Shown one piece after another: positions 6,933-14,254 of a stretch of DNA of 16,534 bases. Both the position numbers and the translations under genes were made by a program. The DNA is from Chloroflexota bacterium (GTDB taxonomy: Bacteria > Chloroflexota > UBA6077 > JADZDV01). The stretch covers positions 1 to 16,534 of the forward strand of contig JADZDV010000337.1 of NCBI GenBank assembly GCA_020850915.1, written 5' to 3'. Below the pieces are notes generated by a model, which was given only the letters and a program-made list of their open reading frames with translations, was not told the origin of the DNA and did no database searches. How positions within the stretch are numbered: position 1 is the stretch's first letter; the number at the start of each line of letters is the position of its first letter.

Positions 6933-6938
6933 CCACTC

Positions 6939-8348
6939 ATGGCGACCTGGACACCGGATCCGACCTTCTACCCGTCGGCCACGATGGCGATGGGGGCTCA
7001 GCGTGAGAAGCTAGCCTACGTCGTGGTCCTGCATCCGAACGGCAACGGGGAGCGCCGGCCGGATGCGTTGGCGGTGCTGGACCTGGATTCCGAATCCCCG
7101 ACCTACGGGCAGGCGGTGAGCCGGCTCGATTTCCCCTATACAGGTGACGAGCTGCACCACTTCGGGTGGAACGCTTGCAGCTCCGCCCTCTGCCCCACGA
7201 TGCCGCATCCGCACCTGGAGCGGCGATACCTGCTGGTGCCTGGGCTGCGCTCCTCGCGAATGTACGTCGTCGACACGAAGCCGGACCCGAAGCAGCCGCG
7301 TCTGATCAAGACCATCGAGCCAGACGAGGTGCACGCAAAGAGCGGCTACAGCCGGCTTCATACGGTGCACTGTGGGCCGGACGCCATCTACGTCAATGCG
7401 TTGGGCCGGCCGGACGGAGAGGGGCCGGGCGGCATCCTGACGCTGGATCACCGCACGTTCGACGTGAAGGGCCGCTGGGAGAAGGATCGCGGCCCGCAGC
7501 ACCTCGCGTACGACTTCACCTGGCATCTGACGCAGGACGTCATGATCACCAGCGAGTGGGGCACGCCGAACATGGTCGAGGACGGCGTCAACCCCGAGCT
7601 GCTCCTGGGAGGCAAGTACGGCCACCAGCTCCACGTCTGGGATATCCGCACCCGCCGCCATCTTCAGACGCTGGATCTCGGTCCGGAGCAGCAGATGGTG
7701 CTCGAGCTGCGGCCAGCCCACGATCCGAACAAGAGCTACGGCTTCGCCGGGGTGGTCACGAGCTTGAAGGACCTCTCGGCGTCGATCTGGCTCTGGTATC
7801 GGGATGGGCAGGGCATCGCGGTCAAGAAAGTGATCGAGATCCCGGCCGAGCCGGCGGATCCCGCGCTCCTACCGCCGATTATCCAGGGGTTCGGCGCCGT
7901 GCCGCCCCTGCTCACCGACATCAACCTCAGCCTGGACGACCGCTATCTGTACGCGTCGAGCTGGGCCACTGGCGAGTTCCAGCAATACGACGTCACCGAC
8001 CCGTTCAACCCGAAGAAGACCGGCTCGGTGCGCCTGGGCGGCATCGTGTCGCGGGCGGCGCACCCGAAGCGTGGCGACCTGAACGGTGGGCCGCAGATGG
8101 TCGAGATCAGCCGCGACGGGAAGCGGATCTACGTCACCAACTCGCTGTACTCCGCCTGGGACGCGCAGTTCTACCCGGATGGCATCCGGGGCTGGGCCGT
8201 GAAGCTGGAAGCAGAGCCCGAGGGCGGGATGCGGCTGGACCCCGACTTCTTCGTCGATTTTGGCGAGGACCGGCCGCACCAGATCCGGCTCCAGGGCGGG
8301 GACGCCTCGTCCGACTTCTTCTGCTACACGAACGGGAAGACCCACTAG
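6939..8348 (+). CDS. Selenium-binding protein (SBP56) family, putative methanethiol oxidase
   Basis: 469 residues, the usual length of the SBP56/SELENBP1 family. Similarity by eye runs end to end: TGDELHHFGWNACSS (Cys80 is the counterpart of human SELENBP1 Cys57), SSRMYVVDTKPDPKQPRLIK, IEPDEVHAKSG, SRLHTVHC, YDFTWHLTQDVMITSEWGTP, LLTDINLSLDDRYLY, GGPQMVEISRDGKRIYVTNS, LYSAWDAQFYPDGIRG and the C-terminal GGDASSDFF. The ALCPTMPHPHLERRY segment after the Cys is typical of prokaryotic members. Characterised family members (human SELENBP1, bacterial MtoX) convert methanethiol, O2 and water to formaldehyde, hydrogen sulfide and hydrogen peroxide; the bacterial enzyme is reported to need copper. The fold is a beta-propeller. 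No signal peptide is present, so this copy should be cytoplasmic. It is followed by a hairpin and a His/Met-rich membrane protein in the same direction. Confidence 0.93.
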   Translation: MATWTPDPTFYPSATMAMGAQREKLAYVVVLHPNGNGERRPDALAVLDLDSESPTYGQAVSRLDFPYTGDELHHFGWNACSSALCPTMPHPHLERRYLLVPGLRSSRMYVVDTKPDPKQPRLIKTIEPDEVHAKSGYSRLHTVHCGPDAIYVNALGRPDGEGPGGILTLDHRTFDVKGRWEKDRGPQHLAYDFTWHLTQDVMITSEWGTPNMVEDGVNPELLLGGKYGHQLHVWDIRTRRHLQTLDLGPEQQMVLELRPAHDPNKSYGFAGVVTSLKDLSASIWLWYRDGQGIAVKKVIEIPAEPADPALLPPIIQGFGAVPPLLTDINLSLDDRYLYASSWATGEFQQYDVTDPFNPKKTGSVRLGGIVSRAAHPKRGDLNGGPQMVEISRDGKRIYVTNSLYSAWDAQFYPDGIRGWAVKLEAEPEGGMRLDPDFFVDFGEDRPHQIRLQGGDASSDFFCYTNGKTH

Positions 8349-8350
8349 CA

Positions 8351-8387
8351 CCGCGGTGGGCCGGACGCTCCGTCCGGCCCACCGTGC
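8351..8387 (+). terminator. Perfect long-stem hairpin between the SBP56 gene and the membrane-protein gene
   Basis: CGGTGGGCCGGACG (8354-8367) and CGTCCGGCCCACCG (8371-8384) are exact reverse complements, a 14-bp GC-rich stem with a three-base loop. It extends outward by a G-T wobble and further G-C pairs to 8351-8387. It starts three bases after the TAG stop. No T-run follows. It may terminate part of the transcription, protect the upstream mRNA from 3' exonucleases, or lower expression of the downstream gene. Confidence 0.7.
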
Positions 8388-8413
8388 GTTCGGCAGACAC
8401 GCGGGGAGGGACG

Positions 8414-9094
8414 ATGAACGAGCAATTACCCTGGATCACGCTGGCGGCGCTCGGAGCCTACCATGGGCTCAACCCTGGGATGGGGTGGCTGTTCGCCGTA
8501 GCGCTGGGACTGCAGGAGGGCAGCCGGTCGGCGGTGGCGCGGGCGTTTGGACCGATCGCGCTGGGACACGCCGCCTCTGTGGCCGCCGTGGTGGTGCTCG
8601 TCGGGGCGCTCCAGACGGCGATCGACGCGACGCTGATTCGGTACGCCGGCGGCGCGGTACTCCTGGCGTTTGGACTGTACAAGCTGCTGTGGCCACTGTC
8701 GCATCCGCGCTGGGTTGGGATGCGAGTTGGCAGTCGCGACCTCGCAAGCTGGTCGTTCCTGATGGCCACGGCGCACGGCGCGGGGCTGATGCTGATCCCG
8801 GTGCTGGTGAAGCTGCCGGAGCAGGTCGCCAGCCAGACCGATCACGCCACTCAGATGCAGCACGCGGCGCACATGCAGCACACAGCGATGGCGATGTCGG
8901 CCATCGACATCTCCGGGCCGGCGCTCATGGCGGTCGGCCTTCACACCATCGCGATGTTCTCGGTGATGGGTGTGCTGGCCCTGGTGGTCTACGAGAAGGT
9001 TGGACTGGCCATGCTCCGTCGCGCGTGGCTGAACCTTGACCGCGTCTGGGCGGGCGCGCTTATCGGGGCCGGAGCGATCACGATCGCGCTCTAA
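8414..9094 (+). CDS. Multi-pass membrane protein with His/Met-rich loop, possible metal transporter
   Basis: 226 residues. The start is ATG with GGGGAGGG at 8403-8410, and it lies 65 bases after the SBP56 gene. About six hydrophobic segments are visible, near residues 7-33, 43-66, 71-95, 111-135, 165-192 and 206-224. The first contains HGLNPGMGW (17-25), recalling the His/Asp/Gly motifs in the first helices of nickel/cobalt (HupE/UreJ, NiCoT) and UreH/SafE-type transporters. The loop at 143-161 contains His144, 150, 153, 156 and Met148, 154, 159, 161 (DHATQMQHAAHMQHTAMAM), a composition often seen at Cu(I), Ni or Zn sites. MATAHGAGLMLIP (117-129) adds another His in a helix. I recall homologues labelled 'ArcD' arginine/ornithine antiporter, which the sequence does not support. 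Metal delivery or export connected with the SBP56 enzyme is an inference from position and loop composition. Confidence 0.8.
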   Translation: MNEQLPWITLAALGAYHGLNPGMGWLFAVALGLQEGSRSAVARAFGPIALGHAASVAAVVVLVGALQTAIDATLIRYAGGAVLLAFGLYKLLWPLSHPRWVGMRVGSRDLASWSFLMATAHGAGLMLIPVLVKLPEQVASQTDHATQMQHAAHMQHTAMAMSAIDISGPALMAVGLHTIAMFSVMGVLALVVYEKVGLAMLRRAWLNLDRVWAGALIGAGAITIAL

Positions 9095-9134
9095 GCCGCG
9101 GCTCAGTTCAAGGCAAGAGGGGAGAGGGTAGGAA

Positions 9135-9493
9135 ATGACACAGACAACCATCGCCGATACTCGTGAAAAGGAGCGCGACGCGTTCATCGGGCGGCTGTTC
9201 GAGGCCGCCAGCTTCGCCGCCTCGCCGGCGCCAGGGGCGCCATCATCATCATCGCCGACGAGCGGGTTGGCGAGACGTTCACAGCACCGGGTGCCAATGT
9301 CGAGCGGCTCAACTACGGCTTCAGCGTGCTGCACTGCCTCCCGGCGACACTGGCCGACTCCCCGTCGGCCGGGACGGGGACGGTCATGCGCCCCCAGACC
9401 CCGCGGGAGTACGCCGACGAGGCCGGCTTCAGTATGGTGGAGGTGCTGCCGATCGAGAACGACGTCTGGCGCTCCTACCGTCTGTGGCCATAA
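9135..9493 (+). pseudogene. Class I SAM-dependent methyltransferase, internally deleted and frameshifted
   Basis: The ATG at 9135 opens a normal N-terminus (TREKERDAFIGRLFEAASF) recalling methyltransferases with an N-terminal helical/winged-helix region. After about 30 codons the family sequence resumes in another frame at about 9236, with GAIIIIADERVGETF, LNYGFSVLHCLP, SPSAGTGTVMRPQTPREYAD, EAGFSMVEVLPIEND and WRSYRLWP, ending at TAA 9491-9493. That is the C-terminal third of the family. The Rossmann half with the SAM-binding motif (about 200 residues in typical members of roughly 350) is missing, so no activity is expected. Read straight from the ATG, the out-of-frame translation is Ser/Arg/Pro-rich and ends at 9506. 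The last 19 bases overlap the 3' end of the convergent regulator gene. It lies 40 bases after the membrane-protein gene and may have belonged to that operon. Confidence 0.82.
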
Positions 9494-12400
9494 GGGGCAT
9501 CCGTGACGGATGGCTCGGAACGGGCAAGGCCGCCGACCCCTTCGAGCAGCAGCTCCGCCGCCCGGAGATCGGTCGTGGCGAAGCCCTCGGCAAAGCGGTC
9601 GTACTGGTCGGCGACGAGCAGGCAGGCCTCTCGCGGCCTGTCCTGGACGTTCCAGAACTGGGCGAGGCTCACTGCCGCGCGTAGCTCCAGCATCTTCGCT
9701 CCCTGGTCTCTCGCGATGTCCAGCGCCCGGGTGAAGCTGGCTTCAGCCCGGGACACGCTGTCCGAACCGCCCGTCTGGAGCAGCAGTGCGCCTTCCAGGC
9801 GGTGCAGCTCCGCTTCGTAGAAGAAGGCCCGGCTGTTTGCCACCATCTTCTGCGCCTCGGCGATGGCGTCAAGGCCGTGTGCCGCCTGACTGGCCCGTCC
9901 GCGGGCTTCGGCGAGCAGGCCGAGGTAATAGGGAAAGTCGATCATCGCCCCGGCCGCCTGACAGGCTGCCAGGCCCTCTTGCAAGCGCGTCAGGCCGATC
10001 TCGTACTGCCCGTCCATGGCCAGGGCCCAGCCTTCTAGCATCGCGCCGCGGGCCGCGAGGTACGGGAAGCCCTGCTCCGCGGCAAGGGTGGCGGCGGAAC
10101 GGGCCCACTCGAGGGTCAGACGGTGGTCGAGCCGGAGCTGGTGGACCCAGGCGGCCTGGAGCTGGGCAAGCGCCAGACTGTAGAGGTGCGTCTTCGCCAG
10201 GCTGAGAGCCGTGTGCACCCGCTCCAGGGCGCGGTCCGGGTGGCCCAGGAACCAGTCGGAGAGGGCGGCCCACCCGTGGGTCTGGACGCCGGGATCGACG
10301 CCGAAGGCGGCGATCAGGGTGTACTGGCGGCTGGGATCGTACCGAGCAAGGCCCTGCTCAGCCCGCTCGAGCGCCTGGCCAAACGCCCCCTGGTGGAAGA
10401 GGGAGCAAGCGAGCAGATCGTATGACTCGATCAGCCACTCGTCCTGCTCCTGGCGCCCCTCGCTCATTTCGGCCAGGCGCTGCTCGATCCAGCGCTGGGA
10501 CTGCTGATACTCTGCCCGCCACTCGTGCAGCGCGGCCAGCATGAACAGGACCTGAGAGTACTCCCGCGGCTCGCCGAGACGTTCGTAGAGGGTGTGGGCG
10601 CGTTGGAGGGCTTGCTCCGCTTCGGTGGAGCGCCAGCCCTCGGTGGCGAGCAGGGCTGGCGCGAGGCTGAGGAGCAGGGCGAGCTCCCGCCGGTCACGCT
10701 GCTCGCTTTCGGGCCACGCCGAGACGACGCTCAGCCCGGTGAAGAGATGGCCGATCGCCTCGCGGTGGGCGCTTCGCTGGAGCGCCAGGCGAGCGCCATG
10801 CAGGAAGTATCCGGCCGCGCGCTCGCCGTCACGCCCTTGCCAGAAGTGCAGTGCCAGCTCGCCGGCCAGCTCGGGCGCTCGCGTCCCATAAGCGGTCTCC
10901 AGCCGAGTGCCGATCTGCCGGTGGAGGCGGACCTTACGGGTGGCAGGGACGCGGGCGTACATGATCTCCCGGTAGAGGTGCTGGCTGTACCTGAAGCGCG
11001 CCGTCAGCGTGCCGTCCGGCCACTCGACGGCGCCCCGCCCCGGGAGGAGCTGGCCGCGGCGTGCCAGGGCCAGACAGCGGGCTTCGACGCGCTCCTCGGG
11101 AAGATCGAGCACGGCGGCCACCACCGCGACGGGGAACTCTGTCCCCGCCACACTCGCCACCTCGAGGAGCTCCTGGTCCTCGGCGGACAGCCGATCGAGC
11201 TGCTGCTCGACGAGATCGCGCAGGCTGTCTGGAACGGCTTCGGCAAGCTGCGCCAGATCGGTCCGCGGGACCCAGGCTCCGGCCTCGTTCGCCAGCGCCC
11301 CCCACTCGATCCAGGTCTCGACGACGTTCGCCATGAAGAGCGGGTTGCCATCCGTCTGCTGGTGGAGCAACGCCGCGAGCTCGGTCCGTTGCTCCAGGCC
11401 AGGGAAGCGGCGTTCCAGGTACGCGCCCACCGCCGATTCGTCGAGGGGCGTCAGCGCGATCTCCAGGCAGTGGCCCTTGACCAGGAGCTGGCGGACGACC
11501 GTCTGAAGGGGGTGATCCCGAGTCATGGCGTCCGCGGGCCGATACGTGCCGACCACCATCAGGCGGGCCGGCTCCGGCCGCTGTGCGAGGCGGGTGAGGA
11601 GGTCGAGCGTCGAGTAGTCGCTCCACTGGAGATCTTCGACCACGAGCACGAGAGGCTGCTCGGCGCAGAGGAATTCGAGCGCCTCAGCCATCTCCCGGAG
11701 CATGCGCTCCTGGGTTGCGCCGATCACCCTGAGTCGCAGCGCCTCCATCGCCTGCTGGCTGACCGCGCCCGGGAGCTGCACCAGCCAGGTCGGCGCATGG
11801 CGAGCGAGCACTGTGGCGAGCGTCTTACCGTCTGGCTGGCGGCACAGGCGCCCGAGCGCCTCCAGGATTGGCAGGTAGGCTTCGCCCACCCCCTGGTGGT
11901 CGAGACACTGGCCCTGGCCGATCCACGGTACGCCGAGCCGCGCAGCCTCGGTGAGTAAGACCTCCACGAGGGTGGTCTTGCCGAGCCCCGCGTCTCCTGT
12001 GACGAAGACAACCTGGCGCCTGCCGCTCCTGGCCAGCTCCAGGCGGTCCAGCAAAACGCGTAGCTCCAGCTCACGGCCGGTCGGGGGCTGGGGATGCGGG
12101 GGCGGTGCCGAGGGCGGAGCCGGCCTGGCGCTCGAAGCCTCATTGGCCACGGCAGCGGCTGCCACGCGGGCGGGAGCGGCGGGCCTTTCGCTCGCTGGCC
12201 GGGGAAGGCGCCGAGCGCGGACGGTCTCGTACAGCGCGACAGTCTCATCCGAGGGCGCGACACCCAGCTCCTCGCGGAGGAGCCGCACGCACTCCTGGTA
12301 CTGACGCAGGGCGGCGGTCCACTGGTCGGTCGCCGCGTACAGCTCGATGAGCGAGCGATGGGCCGGCTCGTGCAGCGAGTCGAGCGCGAGCCAGCGGCGG

Positions 12401-12960
12401 GCGTAGGGGATCGCTTGCTCGGGTGCGCCCCCGTGGTGGTGACGATCCACCAGATAGCGAAGCAGCCGAACGTAGGTCTGGCGCAGGCGCTCGCGCTCGA
12501 GGAATTGCCACTCCTCCCAGCCCGGGCTGTCGGGCAGGCTGAAGCCGGCGAGGAGATCGTCTGCGTAGAGGGCAACCGCTTCGCTCGCGAGAGCGAGCTT
12601 CTCCTGCTCGGAGCGTAGCGGCGCGTCGTCCAGGACGGCGAACGCCTGCCGCTCGAAGACGAGGCTGTCCACCCACAGATCCAGCGCAGGGGAGAGCCTC
12701 AGACTCTCGCTCTCGGAGACCACGACGCTCTCCCCCACAGCTTCGCCGAGGCGGTGCAGGGTGCGGCGCAGCCGGCCACGTGCCTCGCGCTCGCCCCCGT
12801 CGGGCCAGAACAGGCTGGCGAGCGTCTCGCGTCGGCGGGATCTGCCGGCGAGCGCCAGATAGACGAGCAGCGCGAGGGCGCGGCGCAACGAGAGGTCGAG
12901 CGGCTCGCCGTTTCGCTGCAGCCGCGGAGGCCCGAGCACGTACAGTCTCAGCGCGCCCAC
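9475..12960 (-). CDS. Large SARP/BTAD-type transcriptional regulator with AAA ATPase and TPR repeats
   Basis: 1161 residues from a GTG at 12960, preceded by GGAGGGGAG at 12964-12972. Residues 1-92 form an OmpR-like winged-helix DNA-binding domain (LRLYVLGPPRLQRNG ... FWPDGGEREARGRLRRTLHR). Residues about 97-246 are the bacterial transcriptional activation domain, with DLLAGF, WEEWQFLERERLRQTY and YQECVRLLREELGVAPSDET. After a Pro/Ala-rich linker (254-293) comes an AAA_16/STAND-like NTPase with Walker A GDAGLGKTT (322-330) and Walker B LVLVVEDLQWSD (437-448, Glu442-Asp443). From about 700 to 1140 there are TPR-like helical repeats. This is the AfsR/MalT-like layout of signal-dependent regulators: the TPR part probably senses a ligand or partner and the ATPase acts as a switch. 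Target genes are unknown; candidates are its own promoter and the convergent SBP56 unit. Two palindromes lie upstream of the start. Confidence 0.93.
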   Translation of the reverse strand: MGALRLYVLGPPRLQRNGEPLDLSLRRALALLVYLALAGRSRRRETLASLFWPDGGEREARGRLRRTLHRLGEAVGESVVVSESESLRLSPALDLWVDSLVFERQAFAVLDDAPLRSEQEKLALASEAVALYADDLLAGFSLPDSPGWEEWQFLERERLRQTYVRLLRYLVDRHHHGGAPEQAIPYARRWLALDSLHEPAHRSLIELYAATDQWTAALRQYQECVRLLREELGVAPSDETVALYETVRARRLPRPASERPAAPARVAAAAVANEASSARPAPPSAPPPHPQPPTGRELELRVLLDRLELARSGRRQVVFVTGDAGLGKTTLVEVLLTEAARLGVPWIGQGQCLDHQGVGEAYLPILEALGRLCRQPDGKTLATVLARHAPTWLVQLPGAVSQQAMEALRLRVIGATQERMLREMAEALEFLCAEQPLVLVVEDLQWSDYSTLDLLTRLAQRPEPARLMVVGTYRPADAMTRDHPLQTVVRQLLVKGHCLEIALTPLDESAVGAYLERRFPGLEQRTELAALLHQQTDGNPLFMANVVETWIEWGALANEAGAWVPRTDLAQLAEAVPDSLRDLVEQQLDRLSAEDQELLEVASVAGTEFPVAVVAAVLDLPEERVEARCLALARRGQLLPGRGAVEWPDGTLTARFRYSQHLYREIMYARVPATRKVRLHRQIGTRLETAYGTRAPELAGELALHFWQGRDGERAAGYFLHGARLALQRSAHREAIGHLFTGLSVVSAWPESEQRDRRELALLLSLAPALLATEGWRSTEAEQALQRAHTLYERLGEPREYSQVLFMLAALHEWRAEYQQSQRWIEQRLAEMSEGRQEQDEWLIESYDLLACSLFHQGAFGQALERAEQGLARYDPSRQYTLIAAFGVDPGVQTHGWAALSDWFLGHPDRALERVHTALSLAKTHLYSLALAQLQAAWVHQLRLDHRLTLEWARSAATLAAEQGFPYLAARGAMLEGWALAMDGQYEIGLTRLQEGLAACQAAGAMIDFPYYLGLLAEARGRASQAAHGLDAIAEAQKMVANSRAFFYEAELHRLEGALLLQTGGSDSVSRAEASFTRALDIARDQGAKMLELRAAVSLAQFWNVQDRPREACLLVADQYDRFAEGFATTDLRAAELLLEGVGGLARSEPSVTDAPYGHRR

Positions 12961-13052
12961 GTTCTCCCCTCCGTGGAAGCGCCGCCGCGGCCGCGCGGCC
13001 GCCAGCGCGGTCCACGCCCGACCGCCTGGGCAACGGTCATTCTAACAGGACA

Positions 13053-13107
13053 ACTGCTCAGCAGTGTAGCAGTCTCCACCACCGAGCGGGGATAGTGCTG
13101 CGCAGCA
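13053..13107. promoter_or_regulatory. Palindrome pair upstream of the regulator gene (possible operators)
   Basis: ACTGCT-C-AGCAGT at 13053-13065 is an exact inverted repeat with one central base. TGCTGCGCAGCA at 13096-13107 is an exact 12-base palindrome. Both contain TGCT...AGCA, with inner spacings of one and four bases. Their centres are about 42.5 bp apart, close to four helical turns. An extra AGCAGT at 13068-13073 makes a direct repeat with 13060-13065. On the minus strand a TAGAAT at 13044-13039 could be a -10 box for the regulator gene, though no clear -35 was seen. Confidence 0.45.
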
Positions 13108-13204
13108 ATTCGCTGACGAGCCGCCGCCGTTCGCGCAGTCATAGCGCGGCTTCTCTACAGTCGTAGCCAGCCTTCGGATTCGCGCCAGGTCATAGGGAGG
13201 AGCT

Positions 13205-13345
13205 CGCCCTGGCGACGTCAACAGCCGCGATCTGACGCTGAGCCACACCCACGATGACACGCGCGAGGCGCTGGACGACGTCAACGCCGTTTTCCCGATC
13301 GACCGATTGCGAGAGCTGGTGGAGGAGGGCGTGATCGCTCGTGCG
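13205..13345 (+). pseudogene. Fragment of a glycine/sarcosine/betaine/proline reductase selenoprotein-B-like (GrdB/PrdB family) gene
   Basis: In one forward frame the translation reads RPGDVNSRDLTLSHTHDDTR and then EALDDVNAVFPIDRLRELVE, EEGVIA. This matches by eye the internal GrdB-family motif of the form 'ADLRISHxHYDxxDAxxDINxVFPIDRLRELxxEGxIG'. A stop at 13193-13195 closes the frame just upstream and no start or ribosome site fits. After GVIA the similarity ends and the frame runs antisense into the permease gene. Only about 45 codons of a normal 350-450-codon gene remain. Homologues in aerobic soil Chloroflexota and Actinobacteria usually lack selenocysteine and have unknown roles, so the fragment does not imply amino-acid reductase metabolism here. 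Confidence 0.7.
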
Positions 13346-13346
13346 T

Positions 13347-13373
13347 GCCAGCATGGGGTTGCACACCCCTGGC
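13347..13373 (-). terminator. Weak hairpin downstream of the ABC transporter operon
   Basis: GGGGT (13355-13359) and ACCCC (13365-13369) pair around a five-base loop. GCCA (13347-13350) and TGGC (13370-13373) can extend the stem past a four-base bulge. It lies 30 bases beyond the permease stop on the minus strand. There is no T-run after it. Confidence 0.3.
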
Positions 13374-13402
13374 CAACGTTCCAGACCAGCCGTCGGGGCG
13401 GA

Positions 13403-14254
13403 CTAGCTCTTGACCGCGCCCGCCGTCAGCCCGGCCACGAAGTGGTCGGCCAGCGCGCCGTACAACAGCGCCACCGGCAGCGAGCCCAGAACCGCCGCGG
13501 CCATCAATTTCCCCCAGAAGAACACGTCGCCCGCCGACAGCGCCCCGACCACCCCGACCGGGACAGTCTTCTGGGAGTCCGACTGGATGAAGGTCAGGGC
13601 GTAGACGAACTCGTTCCAGGAGAGGGTGAAGGCGAAGATGCCGGCTGAGATCAGCCCTGGCAGCGCGAGCGGGACGGCGATGAAGAGCATGCTCTGCAGG
13701 CGGCTGCAGCCGTCGATCAGCGCCGCCTCCTCCATCTCTCGTGGGATCGTCGACAGGTAGCCCATCAAGTACCAGGTGGTGAACGGCACCAGGAAGGTCG
13801 GGTAGGTCGCCAGCAGCGAGCCGATCGAGCTGAACAGCCCGAGCCACTGAACCACGTATGCCAGGGGGAGGAACAGCAGCGTCGTCGGGACCAGGTAGGT
13901 AATGACGACCAGCACGCCCAGCAGCCCGCCCCCGCGGAAGTGCAGGCGGGACAGGCTGTACCCCCCCAGCACCCCGAGCAGCAGCGACACTCCGGTCGAG
14001 ACCACCGCGACGATGATGCTGTTCTTGAGCCAGGTCAGGAACGACATCTTGGACAGCAGCTCCTGGTAGTGCTCCCCGGTCGGGTTGAACGTCCAGAGCG
14101 GCGCCTTGGTCAGGTCGTGCATCTCGGCGGTCGGCCTGATCGAGGTCACGATCATCCACCAGAAGGGGAACAGGGCGAAGAGCGTCAGGAGCGCAAGCGG
14201 CAGGATCAGGGTGAAGGAGCGGTCGGTCAGGCGCGCGAGCTTCAGGCTGCTCAT
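13403..14254 (-). CDS. Carbohydrate ABC transporter permease, MalG/UgpE type
   Basis: 283 residues with six membrane segments, beginning near residues 13-36, 76-100, 110-135, 145-165, 190-215 and 250-272. The cytoplasmic EAA loop that docks the ATPase reads EEAALIDGCSRLQSMLFIAV (175-194) followed by PLALP, matching the EAA-x3-G-x9-I-x-LP consensus of inner-membrane permeases. The N-terminal FPFWWMIVTSIRP is typical of the MalG-side (CUT1) subunit. The ATG overlaps the TGA of the upstream permease gene by four bases (ATGA, 14251-14254), so the two are translationally coupled. It is the last gene of the operon. It should pair with the next permease to carry a sugar, oligosaccharide or related compound. 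No ATPase gene is in the window. Confidence 0.95.
   Translation of the reverse strand: MSSLKLARLTDRSFTLILPLALLTLFALFPFWWMIVTSIRPTAEMHDLTKAPLWTFNPTGEHYQELLSKMSFLTWLKNSIIVAVVSTGVSLLLGVLGGYSLSRLHFRGGGLLGVLVVITYLVPTTLLFLPLAYVVQWLGLFSSIGSLLATYPTFLVPFTTWYLMGYLSTIPREMEEAALIDGCSRLQSMLFIAVPLALPGLISAGIFAFTLSWNEFVYALTFIQSDSQKTVPVGVVGALSAGDVFFWGKLMAAAVLGSLPVALLYGALADHFVAGLTAGAVKS

Larger units (their letters stand above)
6706..6938 (+). promoter_or_regulatory. Leader/intergenic region upstream of the SBP56 gene
   Basis: 233 bases without a supported gene. It holds a short tandem repeat (6830-6851), a long-armed hairpin (6866-6917) and the ribosome site at 6926-6932. No convincing promoter pair was found by eye. 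Confidence 0.45.

Noticed and set aside
6783..6938. Longer start for the SBP56 gene
   Set aside because: The upstream 52 codons lack family similarity and cover the leader hairpin and the GAGGAGG site; the ATG at 6939 gives the normal family length.
6410..7006. Alternative frame that might hold the missing integrase catalytic domain after a frameshift
   Set aside because: Read through; no Arg...His-x-x-Arg...Tyr pattern or recombinase strand motifs were seen, and it overlaps the SBP56 start.
7166..8413. 5' extension in the frame of the membrane protein gene
   Set aside because: The frame is open far upstream, but this part lies out of frame inside the SBP56 gene. The ATG at 8414 has its own strong ribosome site and starts the family sequence.
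10525..11958. 477-codon open frame on the plus strand
   Set aside because: Antisense to the large regulator, which has unmistakable BTAD and Walker motifs. Long antisense frames are expected at this GC content.
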